The notes under the pieces were generated by a model. It saw nothing but the letters and a program-made list of their open reading frames with translations, ran no database searches and was not told the origin of the DNA. Below are positions 8,898-17,836 of a stretch of 64,000 nucleotides of DNA, piece after piece. Made by a program: the position numbers and the translations under genes. Each line of letters opens with the position of its first letter. The first letter of the stretch is position 1. This DNA comes from Candidatus Hydrogenedens sp. (GTDB lineage Bacteria > Hydrogenedentota > Hydrogenedentia > Hydrogenedentales > JAEUWI01). The stretch covers positions 1 to 64,000 of the forward strand of contig WGMK01000008.1 of NCBI GenBank assembly GCA_016125095.1. Reading direction: 5' to 3'.

Positions 8898-10040
8898 CTA
8901 GAAGCCCATAGCGCGGCCGATGATTTCCTTCATGATTTCGGTGGTGCCGGCGTAGATGGTCTGGCCGCGCGAATCGGTGTAGGCCTTGCAGATCGGGTAT
9001 TCCGCCATGTAGCCGTAGCCGCCGTGCAGCTGCACGCACTGGTCTATCACGCGCTTCTGCAGCTCGGTGGTCCACCATTTCAGCATGGCCGCGCGCTCGG
9101 TACTCAGGTTGCCCTCGTTCAGCAGGCGCACGCAGTCGTTCAGGAACACGCGCCCGATTTCGATCTCGGTCTTCATTTCGGCCAGCTTGAAGCGGTTCGC
9201 CTGAAACTTGCCGATGGGACGCCCGAAGGCCGTGCGTTCCTGGCAGTACTTGATGGTCATCTCGAGCGCTGATTCGCAGGCGGCGATGGCAATGGCCCCG
9301 ATGCTCGCGCGCTCCTGCGGCAGCTGCGTCATCAGGTAGAGAAAGCCGTGGCCCTCGCTGCCCAGCAAGTTTTCCACCGGCACCTCGACGTTCTCCATGA
9401 ACAGCTCGGCGGTATCCTGCGCGTGCATGCCCATCTTTTCCAACTTGCGCGGCGGCGCGAAGCCGGGGCGATCCTTCTCCACCAGAATCAGCGAGGTACC
9501 CGCCGCGCCCGCGTTCGGGTCGGTCTTCGCCACGACGATTACGAGGTCGCTCATAATGCCGTTGGTGATGAAGGTCTTCTGCCCGTTTATCACATAAGAA
9601 TCGCCCACGCGCACGGCCGAGGTCTGGATGCCCTGCAGGTCGCTGCCCGTGTTCGGCTCGGTCATCGCGATGGACACGATCAGTTCGCCTGAGACCATCT
9701 TCGGCAGGTACTTCGCCTTCTGCGCCTCGGTGGCGTAATTGAGGATGTACGGGAGGATGATGTCGTTCTGCAGCGAGAAGCCCGGACCCGATGCGCCCAC
9801 GCGGATCAGCTCCTCCGCGAGGATCATGTTGTAGCGGAAATCCTTGATGCCGAGGCCGCCGTACTCCTCGGGCGCGTCGAAACAGAGAAAGCCGTTCTCG
9901 CCGGCCTTCAGCCACAGTGCCTTCGGCACCTGACCGGCTTTTTCCCACTCGGCGTGGTGCGGCACGATTTCCTCTTCGCAGAATTTCCGCACGCTCTCCC
10001 GGAACATCTTGTGCTCTTCGGTGTAAAACGCCTCGCTCAT
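8898..10040 (-). CDS. Acyl-CoA dehydrogenase
   Basis: IAMTEPNTGSDLQGIQT, QERTAFGRPIGKFQANRFKLAEM, LHGGYGYMAEYPI, YAGTTEIMKEIIGRAMGF; start at MSEAFYTEEHKMFR. Confidence 0.95.
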   Translation of the reverse strand: MSEAFYTEEHKMFRESVRKFCEEEIVPHHAEWEKAGQVPKALWLKAGENGFLCFDAPEEYGGLGIKDFRYNMILAEELIRVGASGPGFSLQNDIILPYILNYATEAQKAKYLPKMVSGELIVSIAMTEPNTGSDLQGIQTSAVRVGDSYVINGQKTFITNGIMSDLVIVVAKTDPNAGAAGTSLILVEKDRPGFAPPRKLEKMGMHAQDTAELFMENVEVPVENLLGSEGHGFLYLMTQLPQERASIGAIAIAACESALEMTIKYCQERTAFGRPIGKFQANRFKLAEMKTEIEIGRVFLNDCVRLLNEGNLSTERAAMLKWWTTELQKRVIDQCVQLHGGYGYMAEYPICKAYTDSRGQTIYAGTTEIMKEIIGRAMGF

Positions 10041-10111
10041 GCTCGTATGCTCCCTGCCCTTGGGCTCTGTGTCTTGCGCCCGGCCTTCCGGGCGGCTATC
10101 ATAAAGGTACT

Positions 10112-10123
10112 TACCGTTAGGTA
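10112..10123. promoter_or_regulatory. Small palindrome TACC-GTTA-GGTA in divergent intergenic region
   Basis: TACCGTTAGGTA between the acyl-CoA dehydrogenase and ACBP starts. Confidence 0.35.
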
Positions 10124-10133
10124 GGATCTCAAC

Positions 10134-10157
10134 CCGGCCGCGTGGCCGGCCTTTTTT
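10134..10157 (+). terminator. Terminator-like hairpin in the ACBP leader
   Basis: ccggcc-gcgt-ggccgg then cctttttt, immediately before caaggag RBS and ATG at 10171. Confidence 0.6.
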
Positions 10158-10170
10158 CAAGGAGTGCATC

Positions 10171-10443
10171 ATGTCGGAAGAACTGACCAGCCAATTCCTG
10201 ACGGCGAAAGAAGAAGTGACGCAGCTCTCGGCGGCGCCGGACAACCTGGTGAAGCTGCAGCTCTACGCGTTGTACAAACAGGCCACCGAAGGCGATGTGC
10301 AGGGCGCTCGCCCGGGCATGATGGATTTCGTCGGCCGCGCGAAGTACGACGCCTGGAAAGAACACGAGGGCAAGACCCAGGACGAGGCCAAGCAGGCCTA
10401 TATCGACCTGGTCGGGCAGCTCAAGGCGGCCGACGGAAAGTAA
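10171..10443 (+). CDS. Acyl-CoA-binding protein (ACBP family)
   Basis: MSEELTSQFLTAKEEVTQL...LKLQLYALYKQATEGDV...YDAWKEHEGKTQDEAKQAYIDLV. Confidence 0.9.
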   Translation: MSEELTSQFLTAKEEVTQLSAAPDNLVKLQLYALYKQATEGDVQGARPGMMDFVGRAKYDAWKEHEGKTQDEAKQAYIDLVGQLKAADGK

Positions 10444-10449
10444 GCGCGT

Positions 10450-10809
10450 TTACAGCCGCCGCGTGTGGGTGAGCGCCCACAGGATGAGCACGCCCTGGAT
10501 GGGAATGCGTATCCAGAGCAGCAACGGCGAAAAGCCGGGGAAATGCTCGGGGTATAACGCCATCGGCACGTGGATGAGCATGAACACGCACAGCATCGCG
10601 ATAATCGTCCACGCGGCATAGGACCGCGTGGACGGCGGCACGAGGAGCACGCCCAGCACGATTTCCGCCAGGCCGCTCCAGTAGATCAGCGCGAGGTGCG
10701 CCGGCAGAAAATCCGGCATGAGGCGCAAATAGAAGTTCGGGTCGCGGAAATGGTTGATGCCTGCCACGATATAGAGCAGCGCCATCAGCACCAGCGAGAG
10801 GGTCTTCAT
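10450..10809 (-). CDS. DoxX-like four-TM membrane protein
   Basis: MKTLSLVLMALLYIVAGINHFRDPNFYLRLMPDFLP...LSGLAEIVLG-like pattern. Confidence 0.7.
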   Translation of the reverse strand: MKTLSLVLMALLYIVAGINHFRDPNFYLRLMPDFLPAHLALIYWSGLAEIVLGVLLVPPSTRSYAAWTIIAMLCVFMLIHVPMALYPEHFPGFSPLLLWIRIPIQGVLILWALTHTRRL

Positions 10810-10844
10810 GCCGGGGCCTCCTTGTCCGGCGCGCCCGCGCGGGG

Positions 10845-11276
10845 CTACGCCGCGTTGTCTGACTCGAAACGCGCCACCATGGGCGCCGGGAAACGCGCGG
10901 GGCGCGTCGTACCGATATTCAGCAGGATGATGCGCTGGTGCGCCAGCGCGCACACGGCTTCGCCCAGCCGGATTTCCGCATGCAGGTGGCAGGTGGCGCG
11001 ACCCATCTTAGTCACCCACATCTCGCCCTCGGGGTTGTCGCCCAGCACCAGCGAGCGCTTGTACTCCACGTGCGTGGTGGCCAGAATCGGCGCGAGCCCC
11101 TCGGCCATCAGCCGCTCGATGGGGTAGTGCAGCCGCAGCATCTCCATGCGCAGGTCTTCCAGCCAGCGCACATAGACCTGGTTGTTCACGTGCCCGGCGA
11201 AGTCGATATCGTAGGTCTGCACGCGCAGCGGCATGAGCACCCGCAGCGGCTTGCGGTCTTCGCGGGCTTCCATCAT
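10845..11276 (-). CDS. Acyl-CoA thioesterase (hot-dog/4HBT)
   Basis: VQTYDIDFAGHVNNQVYVRWLEDLR motif. Confidence 0.8.
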   Translation of the reverse strand: MMEAREDRKPLRVLMPLRVQTYDIDFAGHVNNQVYVRWLEDLRMEMLRLHYPIERLMAEGLAPILATTHVEYKRSLVLGDNPEGEMWVTKMGRATCHLHAEIRLGEAVCALAHQRIILLNIGTTRPARFPAPMVARFESDNAA

Positions 11277-11359
11277 GAATCGGCATTGCTCCTGCGGCGG
11301 TGTCAATGCCGACAGTATACGCAGCCGGTTGCGGCTGCGGCGAATGCGGTTCCGGGCGG

Positions 11360-12316
11360 CTAACGAGACGCAGGGTCGTAGGGTTCGCCGATGCCATCGG
11401 TGCGGTTCCACACGGGATCGCGCTGGGCGCCGGTCAGCGGGCCATAGCGGTGGGGGCGGCGGTAGGCATTGCCCCAAATGACACGCCCGCGGCGCTCGCG
11501 CAGATCCTCGAGATCGAATGAGGCCCGGTAGATGCCTGCGCGGCCGCGCGCCAGCACCAGTTCTTCGCCCGAGGGGGCATAGGCCACCGAGCGGCCGTTG
11601 AGCATGGGCGAGGCGTAGTTGGCCATGGCCACGCCCATCGCGTTTTCCCAGGCCCGCACTTTAAACTGGTCCAGCCGGAGTTCATCGAGGTTGCAAGCGT
11701 TCGGCGTCAGCACCAGTTCGGCGCCCTTGAGCATCAGGATGCGCGCGCTTTCCGGCTGTTCGCGGTCGAAGCAGATCATGGCCCCCACCTGCACCACGCC
11801 CTTCGCGGTGTCGAGCGGCGCCACGAAAAAGCCATCGCCCGGGGTCATCGAACGCTCCATGGATTTGAAGTCGCTCGTGTGCACCTTGGCATAGGTGAAT
11901 ACTTCCGCGCCGTGCCGGTCGAACAGCGTAACGGCGTTTCGCGGCAACGGGTCGTAGGCCTGCAGGTACGTGAAGGCGATGGCGATCTCCAACTCCTTGG
12001 CCAGCTTGGCGAAGCGCTGCACGTAGGGGCTGTCCGTCGTGCGCGCCAGGGTGTAAAAGCGCTCCTTGTCGCCGGGCAGGTCCGGATTGAAGCGCGTGTA
12101 CCCGATGCTCCACATCTCCGGGAGCAGTGCGATATCGGCGCCTTGTCCGGCCGCCTTGCGGCAGGCCTGCTCGGCCAGGGCCGCATTCGCCTCGAGGTCA
12201 TCCTTCTCCGGTGCCAATTGCAGCAAGGCGACCACGAGTGGTTCTTGCTCGGCATGCGCGCTTTCCAGGCAAACGCCCAAGGCCAGAAGCACCCAAAGTA
12301 TCGACTTGACGAACAT
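11360..12316 (-). CDS. Carbon-nitrogen hydrolase (nitrilase superfamily), secreted
   Basis: Signal peptide MFVKSILWVLLALGVCLESAHA; LLPEMWS, YAKVHTSD, VGAMICFDREQPE catalytic regions. Confidence 0.85.
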   Translation of the reverse strand: MFVKSILWVLLALGVCLESAHAEQEPLVVALLQLAPEKDDLEANAALAEQACRKAAGQGADIALLPEMWSIGYTRFNPDLPGDKERFYTLARTTDSPYVQRFAKLAKELEIAIAFTYLQAYDPLPRNAVTLFDRHGAEVFTYAKVHTSDFKSMERSMTPGDGFFVAPLDTAKGVVQVGAMICFDREQPESARILMLKGAELVLTPNACNLDELRLDQFKVRAWENAMGVAMANYASPMLNGRSVAYAPSGEELVLARGRAGIYRASFDLEDLRERRGRVIWGNAYRRPHRYGPLTGAQRDPVWNRTDGIGEPYDPASR

Positions 12317-12499
12317 CGCTGCGTCTCCCTGAATCACGGCTAAGCGCCCAGTATAGCCGCCGTTCGGCGCAGCGGCGAATTGCGTATACCGGCGCCATTT
12401 GGTTTCAAGGACGCAGGAGCGTATCCTTGCGAGAGCCTTCCGGCGCGACGTCAGCGCGCGGGCCGAGTAGTTTCCCCGCCCATCAAGGAGAGCGCCTCG

Positions 12500-13261
12500 A
12501 TGATTCCCGATTATCCGCCTTCGACCAAGCCTGCCTGGAGCCTCGTTGTGCAGGAATCGCTGGCTTTCATGGCCGCGGCGATGTTGTATCCCTTCGGCAT
12601 GCGCCGGCAGGCGGTCCGCCCCACGCCGCGCCTCAAGCAGCAGCGCACCGTCGTCCTCGTGCATGGCTATCTGTGCAATCCGTCCATCTTCCTTCCCATG
12701 CAGGCCTACCTGCGCCATCGCGGCATCCGCCAGGTCATGGCCTACGGCTACCCATCCACCCATGGCGTGGAACAGGGCGCGATCGGCCTGAAGCGGTTTC
12801 TGCGCGAGCAGGTGCGCGGCGGCGAAGTCGATCTGGTTTGCCACAGCCTCGGCGGGCTGGTGGCGCGCACCTACCTGCAGGAACTGGGCGGCGCGCGCCG
12901 GGTAGATCGCTGCATTACGCTGGGCACGCCCCACCTGGGCACCTACAACGCCTACTGGCTGGCCAATCGCGTCGGGCGCGAAATGCGGCCCGGCTCGGTG
13001 CTGCTGCGCCGCCTTGAACAATCGCGCGGGGCCACGGGCGATGTGCGCTTTCTTTCGATCATCGCCGGTTCCGACAACCTGGTGATACCGCGGGTGTTCG
13101 CACGCCACGAAGAAGAAGTCTGTCTGCCCGACCTGGGTCACGTGGCGATGATGTTTTCGCCCCGCGTGTGGCGCCTGGTGAGCGGCTGCCTGCTGGGCGA
13201 GACGCTCGAGGGCGCGGTAAATCCCATGCAGGGCCTGCCTCTGCCGCTGACAGCACGCTAG
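12500..13261 (+). CDS. Alpha/beta hydrolase, triacylglycerol lipase-like
   Basis: VVLVHGYLCNPSIF and VDLVCHSLGGLVARTYL (GxSxG). Confidence 0.8.
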   Translation: MIPDYPPSTKPAWSLVVQESLAFMAAAMLYPFGMRRQAVRPTPRLKQQRTVVLVHGYLCNPSIFLPMQAYLRHRGIRQVMAYGYPSTHGVEQGAIGLKRFLREQVRGGEVDLVCHSLGGLVARTYLQELGGARRVDRCITLGTPHLGTYNAYWLANRVGREMRPGSVLLRRLEQSRGATGDVRFLSIIAGSDNLVIPRVFARHEEEVCLPDLGHVAMMFSPRVWRLVSGCLLGETLEGAVNPMQGLPLPLTAR

Positions 13262-13286
13262 CGCCAGCCCGGAATCGAGGTACTCC

Positions 13287-13628
13287 ATGCCCCCTGCCGA
13301 CAAGCCCTACTACCGTTTTATACACTCCAAGGCGCTTCGCAACCGCACGCTGGCGCTGTTGGATGCCATCGACACCGACGACGACCCCACCGTGCATCGC
13401 AACGGCCTCGCGGACCACATTGTGGAATTGACCGATGCAGGCATGAGCTACTTTTTCCTGGAACCGCTGAAGAAACTGAAGATGAGTTTCGTGGTCAACC
13501 AGTCCGCCAGCCTCGGCATCGGCAGCACGCTCCGCATCATGGGGCCGGTGGTGCGGAATATCGTCGGCCGCATGGACAAGAAGCAGCTGCGGCAGCTGTC
13601 CAAGATCATGCGGAAGATGATGGAATAG
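13287..13628 (+). CDS. Conserved-looking hypothetical protein
   Basis: 113-aa ORF MPPADKPYYRFIHSKALRNRTLALLDAID..., short gap after the lipase. Confidence 0.55.
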   Translation: MPPADKPYYRFIHSKALRNRTLALLDAIDTDDDPTVHRNGLADHIVELTDAGMSYFFLEPLKKLKMSFVVNQSASLGIGSTLRIMGPVVRNIVGRMDKKQLRQLSKIMRKMME

Positions 13629-13644
13629 CCGCGGCGTGCCGGGA

Positions 13645-15252
13645 TCAGGACTCGGCGGCGGCCTTGTCTCGCGCGGGCGCGACCCGGCGTTGAATGTCGA
13701 AGCCGTGCAGCACGTAGCGCGTGGGAAGGTTCACGGGTGAATTCACCGTGATCTGCGTCGCCGCGGTTTCCAACGGCTTTGCGCCATCGCGCGGATCGGC
13801 CACCAGAATGACGCCGGCATCGGCGCGCTCGCATTCGAGGTAGACCGTGCCGGGCTCGTTCGAGGCGAACAACACGCTGCAATTGGCCACCAGCCGCTCG
13901 CGCAGGCCGTTCAGTTCCTGCGTGGCCGCATCCATCTGGCGCGACCAGTTCACGATGTTCTTGTTGTTGCGATCCACGGTGTTCTGCAGCAGCCGCGCGA
14001 GAGGCGCCCGCAGCCGCACCGCGCGCGGATTGTTCGGGTCGGAGCGGAGCTTGGCGATGACCGTGTTGAGCATGGCCTCCACCTTGCCGGGGTTCGCCTC
14101 CACGCTGCGCGCCACTGCCGGGTCGAGCCCCAGCCCCGCCACCAGCCGCGCGAGGTTTTCGTCCAGCGATTCCCGCATGTCCTCGCATTCCTTGCGCCGC
14201 GCGTTGATTTCCTGAATCCACTTCATCAGCATCACGCGGTTCACTTCCTGGCGGCGGATGGTCTGCGCGATGCGCGAAAACTGCTCCGCCGTGCTCGTTA
14301 TCAGCGTGCGGTGGGTGAGGCGGAAGGCGGACGACATGGTGACGGCATCTTCCGCCACGGCCGCCAGCGAGGCAAGCGATGACTCCGCGATGCCCTCGAG
14401 ATCTTCGTAGCCGCGCTCGCCGAGTTTCAGCGCTCCGGCCAGCGAGGTCACCATCAAGTCGGCGATGCCCTGCAATTCCCCCAGCAGGTTCGCTTGCGCC
14501 TGTAGTCCCCGCACCGAGCTCATCGCGTGGGCGTCCAGATCCGTGCACAAGAGCATGTAAAGCTGCGTGACGTAGGAATCGCGCACGTTCTTCTCGGCGT
14601 AGCGGCGCATGCCCTCCATAATATTGGCGCTGTAACTGTGACGGCCCATGCCGCGGCGCAGCTTGCGCTCGTCGGGCGTCATCGGGCGGCCGAATTCTTC
14701 GCACGAAATCTCGCGGCGCAGGCACACCAGGGTCGAGGTGCGCGCGGTATGCTCGAGATGGCCGACCTGAATCGGCCCCGTGGCGTGCACCTGCCCCCCC
14801 GAGAGCCGGCCGCCGACGGACACCTTCGCGCCCAGCAACAGGCCGCCGAGCACGTCCTCGTCTACGGAGATGCCTTTCCAGCCGAAGATGTTCCCGGGCG
14901 ACTCCGCCGCGCGCAGGGATACGCTTTCACGAAACGCGATGATGCGCGCGCCGCTGAGCGCGCGCTCCAGCCGGATCTGCCCGCGCGACGACATCACATA
15001 GCCGCCGCCTACATTGCCCTCGATGCGGATATCGCGTTCGCCGGCAATGCTGCCCCCCACGAATCCGCGCACGGTCAGCGTGCCCTTCTTGGCAATCAGC
15101 AGGGCGGATTCGGGAATGTCGCCCTCCAGGACGATATCGCCCTCGACTTCGACCGGCGAGGCCAGCAGATCGACCTCGATGCCATTCAGCGTCTTGATGG
15201 TCTTCTTGCCCGAGTCCGTGAAAAGCGATTCACTCTTGACGGTCTCAGCCAT
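13645..15252 (-). CDS. FapA/DUF342-like polymer-forming protein
   Basis: Right-handed repeat-like DIVLEGDIPESALLIAKKGTLTVRGFVGGSIAGERDIRIEGNVGGGYV; coiled-coil C-terminal half. Confidence 0.7.
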   Translation of the reverse strand: MAETVKSESLFTDSGKKTIKTLNGIEVDLLASPVEVEGDIVLEGDIPESALLIAKKGTLTVRGFVGGSIAGERDIRIEGNVGGGYVMSSRGQIRLERALSGARIIAFRESVSLRAAESPGNIFGWKGISVDEDVLGGLLLGAKVSVGGRLSGGQVHATGPIQVGHLEHTARTSTLVCLRREISCEEFGRPMTPDERKLRRGMGRHSYSANIMEGMRRYAEKNVRDSYVTQLYMLLCTDLDAHAMSSVRGLQAQANLLGELQGIADLMVTSLAGALKLGERGYEDLEGIAESSLASLAAVAEDAVTMSSAFRLTHRTLITSTAEQFSRIAQTIRRQEVNRVMLMKWIQEINARRKECEDMRESLDENLARLVAGLGLDPAVARSVEANPGKVEAMLNTVIAKLRSDPNNPRAVRLRAPLARLLQNTVDRNNKNIVNWSRQMDAATQELNGLRERLVANCSVLFASNEPGTVYLECERADAGVILVADPRDGAKPLETAATQITVNSPVNLPTRYVLHGFDIQRRVAPARDKAAAES

Positions 15253-15470
15253 GTAAACAGCCCATACATCATCCCCGTTGCTCTGGGCGCACCACCCTGC
15301 GCCCTGCTCCGGTACCCACTACCCCCGGTATTGTTTGCCACTACAACGCACAAGGTAATGTATGCTCTAATGGAAATACAACCCGGGCGAAAACTGCGCC
15401 TTGTGAGTTTTCTGTTCCCCTGCGGGGGGGCTGCTAGTTAATCATCCGGGTGAGAAGGAGGACGGGCGGT

Positions 15471-16064
15471 ATGTCGGAGCAGTACCTGGACGAAGCCGAT
15501 GGCGCGCTCTTGTTGCGCGTGGCGCGCGAGAGCCTGGAAGACTACCTCCGCCGGGGCGAGCGGAAAAACACGGCGGACTACGAGGCGTCGCCCCGGCTGC
15601 GGGAGCCGCACGGAGCCTTTGTCACCCTGCGGCAGCGGGCGGACGGAGCCCTGCGCGGATGCATCGGCCAGACGCGCGCCGTGCAGCCGCTTATCGATAC
15701 CGTGAGCGAATTCGCCGTCATCGCCGCCACGCGAGACCCCCGCTTTCCCCCCGTGCGCGCCGACGAGTTGCCCGGGCTCCACATCGAAGTGTCCGCCCTC
15801 GCCCCGGGCGACGAACCCGGCTCGCCCTTCCGCAAGGTCCACGACCTGAGCGAAATCGAGCTGGGCGAAGACGGCCTCTACCTCGCCCCGGTCGACCGTC
15901 CCGGCGGCGGGTTGTTGCTGCCCCAGGTGCCCGGCGAACAAGGCTGGAACCTTGAGCAATTCCTCCACGGCCTCTGCCGCAAGGCCAACGCCCCCGAAGG
16001 CGCCTGGAACAATCCCGCCTACAGCCTCTACCGTTTCCGCGCGCAGGTGTTTGAAGAAGCGTAG
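15471..16064 (+). CDS. AmmeMemoRadiSam system protein A / AMMECR1 family
   Basis: GAFVTLRQRADGALRGCIGQTRAVQPLIDTV...AATRDPRFPPVRADEL. Confidence 0.9.
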   Translation: MSEQYLDEADGALLLRVARESLEDYLRRGERKNTADYEASPRLREPHGAFVTLRQRADGALRGCIGQTRAVQPLIDTVSEFAVIAATRDPRFPPVRADELPGLHIEVSALAPGDEPGSPFRKVHDLSEIELGEDGLYLAPVDRPGGGLLLPQVPGEQGWNLEQFLHGLCRKANAPEGAWNNPAYSLYRFRAQVFEEA

Positions 16065-16586
16065 GGTGGGCCACGGCCCACGAATGTCCGGCACGATACG
16101 GTAGGGCGAGCGTACGCGCGAGCCAACTTGACGCGATGGCATGGCGATTACCCCAAGGTGGCTCGCGTGTACGCTCGCCCTACCGAGGTTTATCGCTCTT
16201 GGCGCGACGATGGAATAACCGGAGATATCGCTACGCCCCTGCCGGGGCTCGTGGTATTGCCTTGTCCACCCGGGGTTCCGCTTCGCTCCACCACCGGGCT
16301 AAGAACGGTCGCGCCTCGGGCGCGGCGATTCGAGATTCGCCGATAGGTACGAACCAGAGCGTTTTCGTGCAGGTGTTTGACGAGGCGGAGTAGTGGCAAT
16401 CGCATCAGGAGGTGGGCCAAGGCCCACCCTACGACCACACGCTGGAAATATTACAGCGGGGCACGGTAGGGCGAGCGTACCGCGAGCCATCTTGACGCGA
16501 CGGCCTGGCGATTACCCCAAGATGGCTCGCGTGTACGCTCGCCCTACCATGCTTCAACGCTCTTGTAGGGTGAGCCTTGGCCCACC
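16061..16586. repeat. Composite intergenic repeat island, modules A-B-A-B-A
   Basis: Module A GTAGGGTGGGCC/GGCCCACC at 16061, 16411-16432 and 16565-16586; module B 84-85 bp inverted repeat at 16100-16184 and 16465-16548. Confidence 0.9.
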
Positions 16587-16604
16587 TCTTGACGCGCCGC
16601 CCCC

Positions 16605-17720
16605 CTACAACCCCGCGTCCAGCGGCTGGGGTTCGGCGTTGAAAAGATCTTTGCTGCGTTCTTCCTTCGCGGGCAGCACGCCGGAGACGTCGCGGAGGGG
16701 CCATTGGTACCAGTAGGCCGTGGCGCACCAGTCGTCGGAGCGGAGGTAGAAGCCGTCGTCGGGGGCGCGGTCGGGGTGGTTCTTGGGCTGGAAGATGAGC
16801 GCGTCGCCGAAATCTTTTGCGGCCTCGGCCTTCTTGGCGCTGCTCATCTGCTGCACGGTCACCTTGATGTCCTGCTGGAAGTAGACCGGGTCGGGCACGT
16901 GGAAGCGGTACATGGAGGTGAAGTTTTCGGTGTGCAGGGGCGCGCCCTGGTACGGGGTACAGTGCGGCGCCAGGCCCCAAGCCGAGCCGATGTAGTCTTC
17001 GGTGCCCGTGCCGCAGATGGTGGGGAAGAGGGTGTCGCCGTCGATATACATTTTCACTTCGCCTTCGCCCCACCAGCGCGGATAGCGCGGCCGGATGCCG
17101 AAGGAGGTGCCGAGATAGATGCCGCGGCCGCCGCCGGTTTCGAGCAGGGTGAAATCGTGGCCGAGGGGGCAGGGATTCTCGCGGCGGAACACGGCGTGGA
17201 AGCGGCCGGCATCGTCCTGCACGTCGTCGCCCAGCGTGAAATCGACCTGATAGAAGATCCAGTCGATCGATTCGTCGGACTGGTTTTCGATGGTGATGCG
17301 GGCGCGCCTAGCGAAGGGCATGGGGATGTAGCAATTGAACCCGCGGCCTTCCTGCATGGTGACGAGCGCGGAATACATGGGCACGAGGATGCCGTGGCAC
17401 ACGCCGAAGAAATCGCTGATCGGCGCCTCGACGCTGGGGGACTCGCTGCCTTCCCAATACATGCGCAGGATGGTGTTGCGCAGCGAGAAGGGATCGCGCG
17501 CGTGGGTGGTCATCCAGATATGCCGGATGAGCCCGGGGCCCTCGGCGTCCATCAGCGTGGCCGTGGCGCCCGGGGCCAGCGCCTTGATGGCCGGCGCGCC
17601 CTTCAGGCCGTTGCCCTCCTGGCCTCCCGCGCCTTTCGCGGCGGTCGGGTTTTCGGCCGAGGCCGCACGGCTCTGCAGGTTGCGCAGTTGATACAGTCCC
17701 TCGAGCGGATTCGGATACAT
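16605..17720 (-). CDS. DUF2961 domain protein (putative glycoside hydrolase)
   Basis: GPGLIRHIWMTTHARDPFSLRNTILRMYWEGSESPSVEAPISDFFGVCHG; GTGTEDYIGSAWGLAP. Confidence 0.85.
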   Translation of the reverse strand: MYPNPLEGLYQLRNLQSRAASAENPTAAKGAGGQEGNGLKGAPAIKALAPGATATLMDAEGPGLIRHIWMTTHARDPFSLRNTILRMYWEGSESPSVEAPISDFFGVCHGILVPMYSALVTMQEGRGFNCYIPMPFARRARITIENQSDESIDWIFYQVDFTLGDDVQDDAGRFHAVFRRENPCPLGHDFTLLETGGGRGIYLGTSFGIRPRYPRWWGEGEVKMYIDGDTLFPTICGTGTEDYIGSAWGLAPHCTPYQGAPLHTENFTSMYRFHVPDPVYFQQDIKVTVQQMSSAKKAEAAKDFGDALIFQPKNHPDRAPDDGFYLRSDDWCATAYWYQWPLRDVSGVLPAKEERSKDLFNAEPQPLDAGL

Positions 17721-17836
17721 CGGCGCGTCTCCCGGCGGTTCGTTCGGGCCCCACAATGCCAGACTCGCATGCACGGCCGCACGCAGCCGCGTGCTACGAT
17801 ACGGCACCTATGGACGCAGCGCGGGAGGGCAGGGGC

